This document shows, in pieces, positions 8,850-18,922 of a DNA stretch of 64,000 bases. A program made the translations under genes and the position numbers. Each line of letters starts with the position of its first letter. Position 1 is the stretch's first letter. The notes beneath the pieces are model-generated. The model searched no databases. It worked only from the letters and a program-made list of their open reading frames with translations, and was not told where the DNA came from. Source of the DNA: JANYLB01 sp963837715 (GTDB lineage: Bacteria > Actinomycetota > Acidimicrobiia > IMCC26256 > JANYLB01); assembly GCA_963837715.1 (NCBI GenBank), contig CAWIOF010000003.1:124001-188000 (forward strand), in the 5' to 3' direction.

Positions 8850-9957
8850 CTACAGGGGAGTCGGGTTCTTCCGGCAGGTGCTGTTGGGCAGCCCAGGACC
8901 GGTTGCACCGTTCGCCAGCGGGACGAAGCCGAAGACGGCCTTGCCCAACGAGATGCTGGCGGTGTTCTGGCAGATGTAGCCCACCTGGCCCGCCTTCACG
9001 CCGACCATGCGGAGTGAGACGTCGTTGGTGACCGAGGTGTTCTTCAGCACGTTGTAGACGTAGCGCTTGGCGAAGAACGACCCGTCGACGGCGACGGTCG
9101 TGTGCGACGGGGCCACGCCGTTGATCGAGCCGAGCGCCGCACCGGCACGGTTGTCAGGCTCGACGTTGTTGCTCTGGGCCGTCCACACGCCGAACGAGTA
9201 GGGCACGATCGAGTTCGGACGGCTTGCCGCCGGAACCGAGGCGCCGGAGTTCTCCTGCACCCGACCGTTCAGCGCGTTCGTCGCGCTGCAGGCCGAGTCG
9301 TCGAGCACTCCCTGCTGAGCGGAGGAGAGTCCGAGGACCTTGGTCTCGAAGAACGACAGCGTGCCCGAGCCGAGCTGCGGCAGCCACCGCTCGATCGGTG
9401 CGTTCGAACCGCCGACCTGGTTCCAGTTGGTGAACAACGGGTTGCCACCGGGCTGGTCGCACAGGTAGATCCCACGGAGCTGAGCCAGCGTGAGGTTGGT
9501 GGGGGCGACCCCGCCGAACTCCGCCCAGCTCACGCCGTCGGTCGCGAATGCCCAGAAGTCGATGTTGGCACCTTCGGAGCCACGGCCACGGGACGAACGG
9601 GCGATGTCGACACACGTCTGGGTGTCAGCCAGCAATGCGTTGATGCCTGCGCTCGAGCCGTTGGGGGGCAGGTTGCCCGGGTTCGTGTAGCTGAAGCCCG
9701 CGCAGCCGAGGCCGGTGGCGGCGTCGAAGTCGCTCGGGATGGCGAAGCTGCCACCGTTCGCAAGGGTCGGCGGGCGCGTTCCGGACGATGTCGCCGTTCG
9801 GGTTCGCCGTCGTGTCTGCGTTGTAGCTGGGGGCAATGGCGCCCATGTAGTTGCTCGTGGTGTCGGAGCCGACGACGTTCAGGACGCATCCTGAGAGCAT
9901 CGAGGCTGCGAGCACCGCGACCAACACGAGGCCGAGTGGTCGTATCCGCTTGAACAA
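8850..9957 (-). CDS. PstS-like periplasmic-binding lipoprotein, frame broken once
   Basis: Exported lipoprotein with signal peptide and lipobox (AASMLSGC, Cys about residue 24), then a substrate-binding fold of the phosphate-binding (PBP-like) type: SDTTSNYMGAIAPSYN near the N-terminus, FAIPSDFDAATGLGC, DFWAFATDGVSWAEF, LTLAQLRGIYLCDQ and a Cys-containing C-terminus. The frame breaks at GGG 9772-9774; deleting one base joins GDIVRNAPP to TLANGG. AGGAGAAG precedes the ATG. It lies downstream of the sortase-like gene on the same strand and near pst genes, suggesting phosphate or phosphate-ester binding, but it lacks the classical PstS opening motif and may bind another ligand. Confidence 0.72.
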
Positions 9958-10105
9958 GGTCTTCTCCTACTGGTTGGTGGTGGGGCAGGAGCAGTAGACC
10001 TGTGCAAGGTGACGAGCAACTGGCCGCCAGGCGTGGAACGGTCGAACACTGAGGGTCGACTTCGGGCGCGATCCCTCACCGCACGCTCAGCGCGCGACGT
10101 CGGCG

Positions 10106-11059
10106 TCAGAGCGTCGAGGGGAGCAACGGCGTCGCGCTGTCGAACACGAGCAGCACGAGCAGCATGAGCACCGGCGTCGCGACGAGGTAGGTCGTCCAGC
10201 GCCCCCATCGCCGGGAGAGCCACATCGCGCCGCACGCGGCGAGGAGGAGCAACTCAGACCACAGGAGCAGCGGGAGCACCGTGGTGCTGTCGCTCTGGAG
10301 ACCGAGCTCGGCGCGCGTCATCTCCCCGGACCGACCGGGTGGCGTGCCCTTGGTGCTCCCGATCAGGCGGGCGTCGACGATCTGGCGACGCTCGGCGCGC
10401 AGTCTCGGAGTCGACGTGACGAGCGTGAGGCGGTTGCCCGCGCGTCGCGCGACCACATCGGTGCCCTCCTTGTTCGCCTCGCGCACCGAGAGCACCTCGT
10501 AGCGCGACCGACCCTGGCCGGTGACGGTGCGGATCACATCGCCGGGGTCGAGCGACCCCACATCGTCGAAGGGGCCGCCGTAGGCGGCGCGACGACCCAT
10601 GATCACGACGTTGCCTGCCTGGCCCGGCAGCGGCGAGCTCCGGAGGTGGCCGGGGCCCTGCTTGAGCAGCGTGCCGCGGGTGCCCTCCACGACGACCTGA
10701 TCGAGCCCGATCGCGGGAATCTGCAGGCGCGCGACGGCTCGTCCGTCGCGGATCGCGCCGCCGATCGGCGCGCGGCCGGCGGCGAGCGTCGTGCGGAAGC
10801 GTTCCTCGAGTCCGCGCTGCTCGACACCGTGCTCGAGCCCGGAGAGCACGAGCAGGTAGACCACGTAGAGGGCCACGAGGACACCGAAGACGATGAGGCC
10901 ACGACCGGCGATGAGCATGATGTCGCGCCGGGTGATGTTCCGGAGGTACGCGCCGACGCGCCCCTCGCCCTCCACGACGACCGGTGCCGGCTGCGCCTCG
11001 GGGGACGGTGCCGCCACCGGTGCCGGCGCCACGGCTGGCGCCTGTTGGACGTCGGTCAC
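10106..11059 (-). CDS. Sortase-fold membrane protein lacking catalytic His and Cys
   Basis: 317 residues with a Pro/Ala-rich cytoplasmic N-terminus, a membrane helix near 50-75, a class D/E-like sortase domain (about 95-235) and two further helices at the C-terminus. The fold is recognisable from ARLQIPAIGLDQVVVEGT and QGPGHLRSSPLPGQAGN. The two catalytic positions are replaced: VIAGHR is VIMGRR (His to Arg) and the LTLVTC motif is LTLVTSTP (Cys to Ser). A catalytic-type Arg region (RLRAERR) remains. It starts inside the end of the large PstS-like gene (ATGA overlap), so they are co-translated. Probably a non-enzymatic scaffold or binder; transpeptidation is not expected. Confidence 0.8.
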   Translation of the reverse strand: MTDVQQAPAVAPAPVAAPSPEAQPAPVVVEGEGRVGAYLRNITRRDIMLIAGRGLIVFGVLVALYVVYLLVLSGLEHGVEQRGLEERFRTTLAAGRAPIGGAIRDGRAVARLQIPAIGLDQVVVEGTRGTLLKQGPGHLRSSPLPGQAGNVVIMGRRAAYGGPFDDVGSLDPGDVIRTVTGQGRSRYEVLSVREANKEGTDVVARRAGNRLTLVTSTPRLRAERRQIVDARLIGSTKGTPPGRSGEMTRAELGLQSDSTTVLPLLLWSELLLLAACGAMWLSRRWGRWTTYLVATPVLMLLVLLVFDSATPLLPSTL

Positions 11060-13127
11060 GATTCGGCCGTGGCGTCGCCGTCGGTGCTCTCGCCTTCGGT
11101 GCCTTCGCCACCGGTCACCGTGGCCGGCACGGGGCGGCGGGCCCGCACCGTGAGGATCGGGCCGGCGACCAGCGCGAGGGCGCCGAGGGCGACGATGAGC
11201 GGCAACAGCATCGCGACGTCACCACCGAGGAAGTCGCGGAGCGCGTTGACGAGCCCGAGCGAACCGCCCTCGGTCGCGAGGGTCGGAGGGGCAGGACCAC
11301 TCGAGGTCGGTGCGCTGCCGTCGGCGTACAGGCTCGCGGAGTCGCTGAACGACGAGTCGAACGTGGCGAAGTCGTCGAACCCCGAGTCGGTGGGGATGTC
11401 GAGCGTGCTCGGCGGGGGCGTCCCCACCCCTGCCACCACGGCGGCGCTCGCCGTCCTCGTTCTGCGCCACCAGTGCGTCGGTGAGTGGGAGGTATCCCGG
11501 CGACAGCAGATCAGGCTGCTGCCCCTCGTCTGCCGCGTAGGCGAGGTACGAGGCGATGTCCTGGCGCTTCTCCTCGGTGAGCCCACTCGTCGGCACCATC
11601 GCGTAGTCGATCTTCGTGATCGGGTATCCCGCAGCCCGCGGGTCGGCGAGCTGGGTGACGCCGTCGGGGTTCGTCTTCATGCGTGGGAAGTGCCGCAGCC
11701 ATGCCCGCCTGGTCGGGCCCGACGGCCGGCGTCCCCGCCGTGGCGTTGGCCGGCAGCAACTTGGCCACGGGCAACCCGTACTTGCGTGCCGTCACGACGT
11801 CCATCACGCCGAGCACGCCGTCGACGCCGACACTGGTCGGGACGCCCTCGCCGGGCGCCTGGAAGTTGAAGACACGCCTCGCGTTCGTCCGGGTGCCTCG
11901 CCGGGGGAAGTAGCTGCCGATCGTGGCCTCGTCGCGGGCCTCGAAGATGTCGGTCGGGTACGTGACTCCCTTCCAGAACCGGTCGACGCAGTCGATCTGA
12001 GGAATCGAGCTCGAGGTGCAGATCGCGTCGGTACCGTCGAGGAACGAGCGCGCGGCCGAGTCCTGTTGGATCCAGTTCGTGACGAGCCACGTGTCGGCGT
12101 TGGTCTCGCCGCGCAACATCGGCGCGGCGCTGAACAGCGGCCAGGAGTGGCCGGGGTTCAGCGCCAGGAACTCGGGATCGTCGAAGAGGTGCGTCCCGCG
12201 CCCGCTGCTCTGGCTCCCCGCGATCAGGATCGCGAGCAGTCGTGGTGACAGGGTCATCTCGGTGATGCGCTGGCCGGTCGTGGGATCCGTCACGTTGAAC
12301 GCGACGGCGACCGCCGAGACGTCGACGGGAGCGTACGCGAAGTCCTTCCGCACAGCGGTCGCAACTTCCGCTTCGTCGGGCGGCAAGCGAGGTGAGCGCG
12401 GCGTCGACCTCGCCGCTCAGGAAGGTACGGCGACCGCCGTTCGAGCTGGTCTCGGTGTAGTCGAGCGCGAGGGGGTCGTCGGTGCGGGTGCAGATGCGGC
12501 CGCTCCAGGAGTACATCGCCGCCGCGGACGAAGCCGATCCTTCGGTGGTCACGTCGGGCGTCGCGGCGTTCGGGCAGTCGGCCGGGCCCGGGCGCGAACT
12601 GCAACCGGGCCACTGCCGCGGCGGCGGGCAGGCCAGTGGGCGGGAACGGGTTCCCGTTGTTCTCGATGGCGATGACCGAACACTCCTGGCTCTTCGAGCA
12701 CCCCAGCTCGGGCAGGATCGGCGCGGGTTCGACGTCGATGAACGCGCAGGCCGCTGCCGTCGGGTCGGGTGGCCGCGTCCTGGATGGCGGTGCCGTTCGG
12801 GTCGCCGCCGGCCGGTGGGCGCAGCACCTGGTAGCACGAGGAGAGCGAGGTCGGCACGGCTCCCTTGCACTGGAAGAGCGACACGGTGTTCGCCGGGTCG
12901 AACCCGGTCCAAGCCGCGGTCACCACCTGACCGGTGAGGTCGGATGCCGGCGACACGGTGAGCGTGCGACCCGCAGCGTCGGCCGCGGGCTCACCCGGGA
13001 CGACCGACACCGCGGCGAGGAGCAGCGCGAGGAGGATCGCGGCGACCACTCCCCGGCGCGTCCGCGCTGCCGAAGACCGGCGCGCGACGTGCTTCGAACG
13101 CGAGACATGAACAACCCTGGCGGCCAC
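11056..13127 (-). pseudogene. Large anchored PstS-like envelope protein, frame broken five times
   Basis: Pieces in three frames join into one protein of about 690 residues. They are a signal peptide (VVAAILLALLLAAVSVV), an Ig-like first domain (LTVSPASDLTGQVVTAAWTGF), a Cys-containing middle, a PBP-like domain (VRKDFAYAPVDVSAVAVAFN, EMTLSPRLLAILIAG, VPTSGLTEEKRQDIASYLA), a low-complexity linker and a C-terminal membrane helix (LLPLIVALGALALVAGPIL) with a basic tail. Each break (about 12762-12769, 12584-12592, 12378-12380, 11685-11687, 11420-11455) is cured by removing one base, four of them in C/G runs. Conservation on both sides of every break argues for sequence errors; true decay is the alternative. 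It is divergent from pst1. Confidence 0.65.
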
Positions 13128-13177
13128 CGCGCCTTGCTAGCACCGGTGAATGACCGACGCGCTCGGCACGGCGCGTG

Positions 13178-13210
13178 ATTCACCTGTCGTTCGCCTGCCG
13201 GTCACGCCCA
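13178..13210 (+). promoter_or_regulatory. PHO-box-like direct repeat upstream of pst1
   Basis: Three contiguous 11-bp units: ATTCACCTGTC, GTTCGCCTGCC, GGTCACGCCCA. This matches the PhoP-box layout known from Streptomyces (11-bp direct repeats with a GTTCACC-like core). It sits 85 bp before the pstC start and about 50 bp before the divergent envelope-protein start; one more ATTCACC core faces the minus strand at 13145-13151. Binding by the RegX3/PhoP-like regulator encoded at 24.2 kb is inferred. Confidence 0.65.
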
Positions 13211-13294
13211 CGAAGGGTTCGCATGCGACAGTGCCGTCCACGCGGCGCTCAGCTTCGCGCGTCCGAAGACCCTCACTCATGCGGAGTGCACTGC

Positions 13295-14288
13295 GTGGCA
13301 CCGACGACGAGCACCCTGCCCCCGGACTCTGTGCCGGTCGCGGAGCAACGGGTCGAGCTGCGCGTCACGCGATCCACCGCAGATCGCGTCTACCGCGCGG
13401 TGGCGTACGCCGCGGGGGCCACGACCTTCATCATCCTCGCCGCGATCGGGACCTTCCTCCTCCTGGAGGCGTGGCCCGCGCTGAAGGACGGCGGGCTGGG
13501 GCTTCTTCACAGAGACCAAGTGGAACCCCGACGGTCAGCAGTTCGGAATCGGCGCGGTCATGGTGCTCACCGTGGAGATCGCGGTCGTCGCGCTCGTGTT
13601 CGCCGTTCCGGTGGCCATCGGTGCGGCGCTCTTCATCACCGAGTACGCGCCCCGCGCCTGGCGCCGGCCGCTGACCTCGCTGATCGACCTGCTCGCGGCG
13701 GTGCCCAGCATCATCTACGGGCTCTGGGGCCTGTTCTTCCTCCAGCCCCGCCTCATCAAGGTCAGCGACTGGCTCGGCACCCACCTGGGGTTCACCCGGT
13801 GTTCCGGGTGGAGAGCGGGAACCTCGCGGGCTCGACGTTCATCGCCGGCGTCGTGGTCTCGCTCATGGTGCTGCCGATCTGCGCGTCGATCATCCGCGAG
13901 GTCTTCTCGCAGGCGCCGCCCGGTGAGAAGGAGGGTGCACTGGCACTCGGCGGCGACGCGGTGGGGGATGATCCGCACAGTCGTGATCCCCTTCGGTCGC
14001 GGCGGGATCATCGGCGGCTCGATGCTCGGGCTCGGGCGCGCGCTCGGTGAGACGATCGCGGTCGCGCTCATCATCTCGCCGATCTTCGACCCGACTCTGC
14101 ACGTCCTCGACGGTGGGGGCAACTCGATCTCCGCGCTCATCGCACTCCGCTGGGGAGAGGCGTCGCCGTTCGCCGCGAGCGCACTCATGGCGGCCGGCCT
14201 CGCGCTGTTCGTCGTCACCCTCACGGTGAACGCGATCGCGTCCGTCGTCGTGGTCCGGTCGCGCTCGGGCGCGGCGACGGAGATCTGA
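13295..14288 (+). CDS. pstC: Phosphate ABC transporter permease PstC (first set), frame broken three times
   Basis: PstC-type inner-membrane permease of the high-affinity phosphate importer. Reading starts at GTG 13295 (APTTSTLPPDSVPV). First helix: TTFIILAAIGTFLLLEAWPAL. Typical segments then appear in alternating frames: FALFITEYAPRAWR-like GAALFITEYAPRAW, VPSIIYGLWGLFFL, LGFTPVFRVESGN, EGALALGATRWGMIRTVVIP, GRALGETIAVALI. Breaks fall at GGGG 13498-13501 (extra base), CCC 13795-13797 (missing base) and about 13949-13953 (extra base). Corrected length is about 330 residues. The EAA loop with EGALALGATRW, the contact to PstB, is intact. It is the first gene of pstC-pstA-pstB. Confidence 0.85.
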
Positions 14289-14290
14289 TC

Positions 14291-15421
14291 GTGGTCGCGA
14301 CCGACACGCCCGCACCCCGCGCCGTCGCGACGGCGACTCCGGCGCCGGCCGAGCGCCGCCTCAGGATCCGGCGCTTCGAGCCCGCCGACGCCGGCGCGCT
14401 CGCGGGGTCGGCGTTGTCGGCGTTCTGCCTCATGTGGCTCGTGTTCCGGCTGACGCCGCTGTCGGGGGGTGTCGGCTTCGCCATCTGCTGGTACACGACG
14501 CTCATCGTCACGTACTGGCTCATCGTGCGTGATCAGCGTGGCGCCGTCGCCGCGAAGGACCGGGTGGCCGGCGTGGTCGTCGCGACCGCGGGGATCGGGT
14601 GCCTGGTGCCGCTCACCCTGGTCATCGGCTACACGGTGTGGAAGGGCTGGCAGACGCTGCGGTTCAACTTCTTCACCGAGACCCAGGAGTTCACCGGTCC
14701 GCTCAGCAAGGCGACCGACGGCGGCGGGATCCACGCCATCGTGGGCACGCTCGAGCAGGTCGGCATCGCCGCGATCCTCTCGGTGCCGCTCGGCGTGCTC
14801 ACGGCGTTGTTCCTCAACGAGGTCGGCGGCCGCTTCGCCCGCCCGGTGCGGGTCGTCGTCGACGCGATGAGCGCCACCCCGTCGATCCTCGCCGGCTTGT
14901 TCATCTACGCGGTCATCGTGCTCCAACTCGACTGGCGCCGCGACGGCATCGCCGTGGCACTCGCGCTCACCGTGCTCATGCTCCCCACCGTGACGCGCAC
15001 GTCGGAGGTCGTCCTCCGCCTCATACCGGGAGGCCTGCGCGAGGGCGCGCTCGCGCTCGGCGGCACCGACTGGCGGGTGACGCGCCAGGTCGTCCTGCCC
15101 ACGGCCCGCACCGGACTCGTCACCGCGGTGCTCCTCGGCATCGCGCGCGTGGTCGGCGAGACCGCGCCGCTGCTCGTGGTCAACGCCGGGGCGTACGTGA
15201 TGAACGCGAACCCCTTCGCGGGCAACCAGGAGGGTCTGCCCCTCTTCATCTACCGCTTCATCAACTTCCCGCAGCCGGCACGGAAGGATGCGGCATGGAC
15301 CGCGGCCTTCGTCCTGATCATGATCGTCCTCGTGCTCTTCACGGCTGCGCGCCTCATCGGAGGCCGCGCCCCGGTCGCACGGCGGGCTGTCGTGCGCCGC
15401 AAACAGAAGGAGCCTGCATGA
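14291..15421 (+). CDS. pstA: Phosphate ABC transporter permease PstA (first set)
   Basis: Second permease of the first phosphate importer, 376 aa, longer than usual because of an extra N-terminal part with two additional helices (about 40-85) ahead of the six-helix permease core. Core landmarks are GIHAIVGTLEQVGIAAILSV, SATPSILAGLFIYAV, the coupling loop EGALALGGTDWRVTRQVVLP, and GIARVVGETAPLLVV. It starts two bases after the pstC stop and its own stop overlaps the pstB start (ATGA), so the three are one operon. The reading frame is intact. Confidence 0.93.
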   Translation: MVATDTPAPRAVATATPAPAERRLRIRRFEPADAGALAGSALSAFCLMWLVFRLTPLSGGVGFAICWYTTLIVTYWLIVRDQRGAVAAKDRVAGVVVATAGIGCLVPLTLVIGYTVWKGWQTLRFNFFTETQEFTGPLSKATDGGGIHAIVGTLEQVGIAAILSVPLGVLTALFLNEVGGRFARPVRVVVDAMSATPSILAGLFIYAVIVLQLDWRRDGIAVALALTVLMLPTVTRTSEVVLRLIPGGLREGALALGGTDWRVTRQVVLPTARTGLVTAVLLGIARVVGETAPLLVVNAGAYVMNANPFAGNQEGLPLFIYRFINFPQPARKDAAWTAAFVLIMIVLVLFTAARLIGGRAPVARRAVVRRKQKEPA

Positions 15422-16263
15422 GCACCACCGTCTCGGCCGACGACACCGGCCCCGTTCTCACCGCCGATCTCATCGACCTCACCCGCACCCCTGCGTCGAT
15501 GACCGCGCGCGACGTGAGCGCGTGGTTCGGCGACCACAAGGTGCTGGAGCGGGTCTCCATCGACATCACGGCGCGCACCGTCACCGCGCTCATCGGCCCG
15601 TCGGGGTGCGGCAAGTCGACGTTCCTGCGGATCCTCAACCGGATGCACGAGCTCGTTCCCAGCGCCAGCCTCGCCGGGACGGTCATGCTCGACGACGTCG
15701 ACATCTACCGCGACGCTCGCTCGGTCACCGAGACCCGCCGAGAGATCGGCATGGTGTTCCAGAAGCCGAACCCGTTCCCCGCGATGAGCATCGCCGACAA
15801 CGTCGTGTCCGGCCTGCACCTGTCGGGGACGAAGCCCAGGCGCGGCGAGATCGATGCGATCGTCGAACGGAACCTCGAACGGGCCGGGCTCTGGAACGAG
15901 GTGAAGAACCGGCTCGGCGCGGCCGGTGGCTCGCTCTCGGGTGGGCAGCAGCAGCGTCTCTGCATCGCCCGGGCATTGGCCGTGGACCCACGCGTGCTGC
16001 TCATGGACGAGCCGTGCTCCGCGCTCGACCCCACCTCGACCCGACGGATCGAGGAGACGATCGCCGAGATCTCCGACGACGTCACGATCGTGATCGTCAC
16101 CCACAACATGCAACAGGCCCAGCGTGTCTCGCACCACTGCGCCTTCTTCCTGGCGGCCGAGAACCAACCGGGCGCCATCGTCGAGGCCGACACCACCGAG
16201 ACGATGTTCACGAATCCCCAGGATCAGCGGACGCTCGACTACGTGCACGGGAGGTTCGGATGA
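15418..16263 (+). CDS. pstB: Phosphate ABC transporter ATP-binding protein PstB (first set)
   Basis: ATPase subunit of the phosphate importer, 281 aa. Walker A GPSGCGKST (about residue 62), Q-loop in MVFQKPNPFP, signature LSGGQQQRLCIARAL, Walker B VLLMDEPCSALDP and the switch His in IVTHNMQQA are all present; MVFQKPNPFP and NMQQA are diagnostic for PstB among ABC ATPases. It overlaps pstA upstream and the anchored PstS-like gene downstream, both by ATGA. The operon therefore runs pstC-pstA-pstB-binding protein, with the binding protein last rather than first. Confidence 0.96.
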   Translation: MSTTVSADDTGPVLTADLIDLTRTPASMTARDVSAWFGDHKVLERVSIDITARTVTALIGPSGCGKSTFLRILNRMHELVPSASLAGTVMLDDVDIYRDARSVTETRREIGMVFQKPNPFPAMSIADNVVSGLHLSGTKPRRGEIDAIVERNLERAGLWNEVKNRLGAAGGSLSGGQQQRLCIARALAVDPRVLLMDEPCSALDPTSTRRIEETIAEISDDVTIVIVTHNMQQAQRVSHHCAFFLAAENQPGAIVEADTTETMFTNPQDQRTLDYVHGRFG

Positions 16264-17772
16264 TGCGGGAGCTCCGCCGGTGGATCGCGCTGCTCGCGGC
16301 GACCTGCATCTTCGCAGGTGCCGCGACTCTGGGCGAGCGCGACGCCCGCGTTCGCGGCCGACGCGATCGACGGCGCCGGTTCGACCTGGAGCCAGATCGC
16401 GGTCGACCAGTGGCGCGCCGACGTCGCCCGCAACGGGCTGACCGTGAACTTCCAGGGCGTCGGCTCGTCGGCGGGACGTCAGGCGTACATCCAGAACCAG
16501 GCCGACTTCGCGGTGTCGGAGATCCCGTTCCAACCGGCGGCCTTCAACCGGGAGGGCCAGCAGATCTACGACGAGGTCGCGAACGCTGCCAACCGTCCCT
16601 ACGCGTACATGCCGGTGGTCGCGGGAGGCACGTCGGTGATGTACCACCTCGACGTCGCCGGACAGCGGGTGAAGGACCTCCGACTCTCCGGCCCCACGCT
16701 CGGGCGCATCTTCACCGGAGCGATCCGGAACTGGAACGACCCGGCGATCGCGGCCGACAACGGCGGGAAGGCCTTCCCGTCGCTGCCCATCGTCCCGGTG
16801 GTCCGCTCCGACGGCTCGGGGACCTCGGCGCAGTTCTCGGCCTACCTCGCGGACATGTACCCCGACATCTGGAACCCGTTCTGCACCGCCAAGCTCAACC
16901 GTCCGGCGCCGTGCCCCGCGACCTCGCTCTATCCCTTCTTCGACGGGAGCAAGGCGCAGGCGCTGTCCGACGGTGTCGCCAACTTCGTCTCCGCGCCGTA
17001 CAACAACGGCGCGATCACCTACGTGGAGTACGGGTACGCACTCGAACGCGGCTTCCCGGTCGCGTCGGTGCTCAACTCGGCCGGCTACTACCGCCAACCC
17101 ACGGCGGAGAACGTCGCCATCGGGCTCCAGCGCGCCCGGATCAACACCGATCGCACGCAGGTCCTCGCCGACGTCTACCGCAACCCCGATCCGCGGAGCT
17201 ACCCGATCTCCTCGTACAGCTACATGATCGTCCCGACCACGACCGCCGGCGGGTTCACCCCGGGCAAGGGTGAGACCCTGGGGAAGTTCATCCTCTACTT
17301 CCTCTGCACCGGTCAGCAGAAGGCGAAGGCGCTCGGCTACTCGCCCCTCCCCAAGAACCTCGTCCAGTTCGGCTTCGACGCCCAGCAGACGATCCCCGGT
17401 GCACCGGCTCCGCCTCCCATCGACCAGTGCGCCAATCCCACCATCACGGGAGAGTTCGACCTCGGGGGAGTGCCGCTTCCCTCGGCCAGTGAGAAGGCGG
17501 GCGCCGCCGGTGGCGGCGGTGGCGCCGGCGGCGGGTCGGGCGGGTCGAGCTCCGCCGACCCCACTGCCGATCTCGGCGCCGGCGCGACGACCGACGTCGT
17601 GGTCGGCGAGAGCGACGAGGTGGCGGCCGCCAACCTGCGGTCCCAGCCGATCTCGATCGCCAAGGGCCGCGACTCGGTCTCGCCGTGGCTCTACCTCGGC
17701 ATCACCGCGATGCTCCTGCTCATCGCTTTCGCGCCCCCGGCGATCGCAATGGCGACACGCAAGCGCGAGTGA
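16260..17772 (+). CDS. PstS-like phosphate-binding protein with C-terminal membrane anchor, frame broken once
   Basis: Starts at ATG 16260 (MMRELRRWIALLAATCIFA) inside the pstB stop. One extra base at GGG 16331-16333 separates the signal peptide from the mature part. Corrected, it reads through an AFA-AD cleavage site into IDGAGSTWSQIAVDQWRADV, a PstS-like start. Ligand-loop segments include GVGSSAGRQAYIQNQADFAV, FTGAIRNWNDPAI and VVRSDGSGTSAQFS. A Gly/Ser-rich linker (about 400-430) and a membrane helix (WLYLGITAMLLLIAFAPPAI) end the protein at about 503 residues. Most PstS proteins are lipoproteins; a C-terminal helix anchor is unusual and is shared with the large divergent protein. Confidence 0.83.
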
Positions 17773-17793
17773 CCCGTCGGCCGGGGACTCGGG

Positions 17794-18525
17794 CTAGCGG
17801 TCGATGAGGAGGGGGTCTTCGGGGGTTGCCGGCCAGGTACCGGTGACCATGAACTGGACCCGCTCCGCGATCGTCACCGCGTGGTCGGCCACCCGTTCGT
17901 AGTGTCGGGCGACCAACGCGACCTGCACCGCCTCTTGGATCGTCGCCTCGGAGTTCGCGCCCCAGCTCAGGATGTGGCGGAACAAGCTCTTGCCGAGCTC
18001 GTCCATCGCATCGTCCATGTCGTGCAGCGCGGCAGCCTGCGACGGATCGCCGTCGGCGAAGGCGTCGATGGCGACCCGCGTCTGGTTCGACGCCTGGTCT
18101 CCCATCTGGTCGATGATCCCGCGCACCTTCGGGTCGAGCGGGTGCGGGTAGAGCCGACGGGTGGTCTTGGCCACGTTCACCATGAGGTCGGCGCTGCGTT
18201 CCAGCTCGTGGTTGATCCGCATGATCGTCACGATCGTGCGGAGGTCGGTGGCCATCGGTTGCTGGCGGGCCAGCACGAGGAGGCAGCGATCCTCGATCGA
18301 GTGGTAGAGGCCGTCGATCTCGTCGTCGCGCTCGATGACTGCCTCGGCCTCGTTGAGGTTGGCGTCGAGCAGCGCCTGGGTCGCTGCCGCGATCGCTTCC
18401 GTCGTCAGTGCGCCGAGCCGGATCACGTCGATCCGCAGGTCGTCGAGGCTCTCGGAGAACTCCTTGCGAGCCTCCTGTGGGAACTCGGGCTGGGAGGGTT
18501 CGGGCGGGAACTCGGGAATCGTCAC
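17794..18525 (-). CDS. phoU: Phosphate-signalling protein PhoU
   Basis: PhoU links the Pst transporter to the phosphate two-component system and represses it in phosphate excess. Two PhoU helical repeats are visible: LDDLRIDVIRLGALTTEAIA through ERDDEIDGLYHSIEDRCLL and MATDLRTIVTIMRINHELER, then QASNQTRVAIDAFADGD through VALVARHYERVADHAVTIAE. The E/DxxxD metal motifs (ERSAD, ERVADH) are present. I chose GTG 18525 because GGAG lies just upstream and this gives 243 residues, the family length; an ATG at 18654 would add an unlikely 43-residue Pro-rich extension. It is divergent from pstS and convergent with the first pst operon. Confidence 0.93.
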   Translation of the reverse strand: MTIPEFPPEPSQPEFPQEARKEFSESLDDLRIDVIRLGALTTEAIAAATQALLDANLNEAEAVIERDDEIDGLYHSIEDRCLLVLARQQPMATDLRTIVTIMRINHELERSADLMVNVAKTTRRLYPHPLDPKVRGIIDQMGDQASNQTRVAIDAFADGDPSQAAALHDMDDAMDELGKSLFRHILSWGANSEATIQEAVQVALVARHYERVADHAVTIAERVQFMVTGTWPATPEDPLLIDR

Positions 18526-18755
18526 GATTGCTCCAGAGGGCCGGAGGGCGAAGGGTGCCGCGGGTGGCTCGAGCGGCGCGTCCATCATGGTCGAGGGCCG
18601 AGATCCGTGCATCGCCGCTCTCGGACCGCCACCGAGTGTTGCGGAGTCGTTCACCCCGACGTCGTCGTCTGCTCACCGTCTCGACCCGTTCCGGAGTCGT
18701 TCCCGGATCGGCTTCGGGCGAAACGCCCCAGGCGGCGGTCTGCAGACCGTGGGTC

Positions 18756-18787
18756 GTTCACCGAGCTTCACCGATTGTTCACCTCGG
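18756..18787 (+). promoter_or_regulatory. PHO-box-like direct repeats between phoU and pstS
   Basis: Three cores, GTTCACC (18756), CTTCACC (18766) and GTTCACC (18777), spaced 10 and 11 bp; the last two form exact 11-bp units (CTTCACCGATT, GTTCACCTCGG). Position is 136-167 bp before pstS and about 230 bp before the divergent phoU. Two weaker cores 22 bp apart, GTTCACC at 18649 and GCTCACC at 18671, may extend the site toward phoU. Known PhoP boxes of actinobacteria have this layout; binding here is inferred. Confidence 0.7.
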
Positions 18788-18922
18788 TGTCGCCCGGCGG
18801 CCATGGCGCCGTTTCCAGCTCTCCCTACGATCTCGCTCCGTGCAGACCCGGGACCTCGGCGAAGTCGCGTCCGCGACCCTGTCCGACCCCATCCCCCTAC
18901 CCCCTCGAGGAGGGTTCTCCGC

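Noticed and set aside
9990..10060. PHO box before the PstS-like lipoprotein gene
   Set aside because: GTTCGAC and GTTCCAC cores occur on the minus strand but 8 bp apart, which does not fit the 11-bp period.
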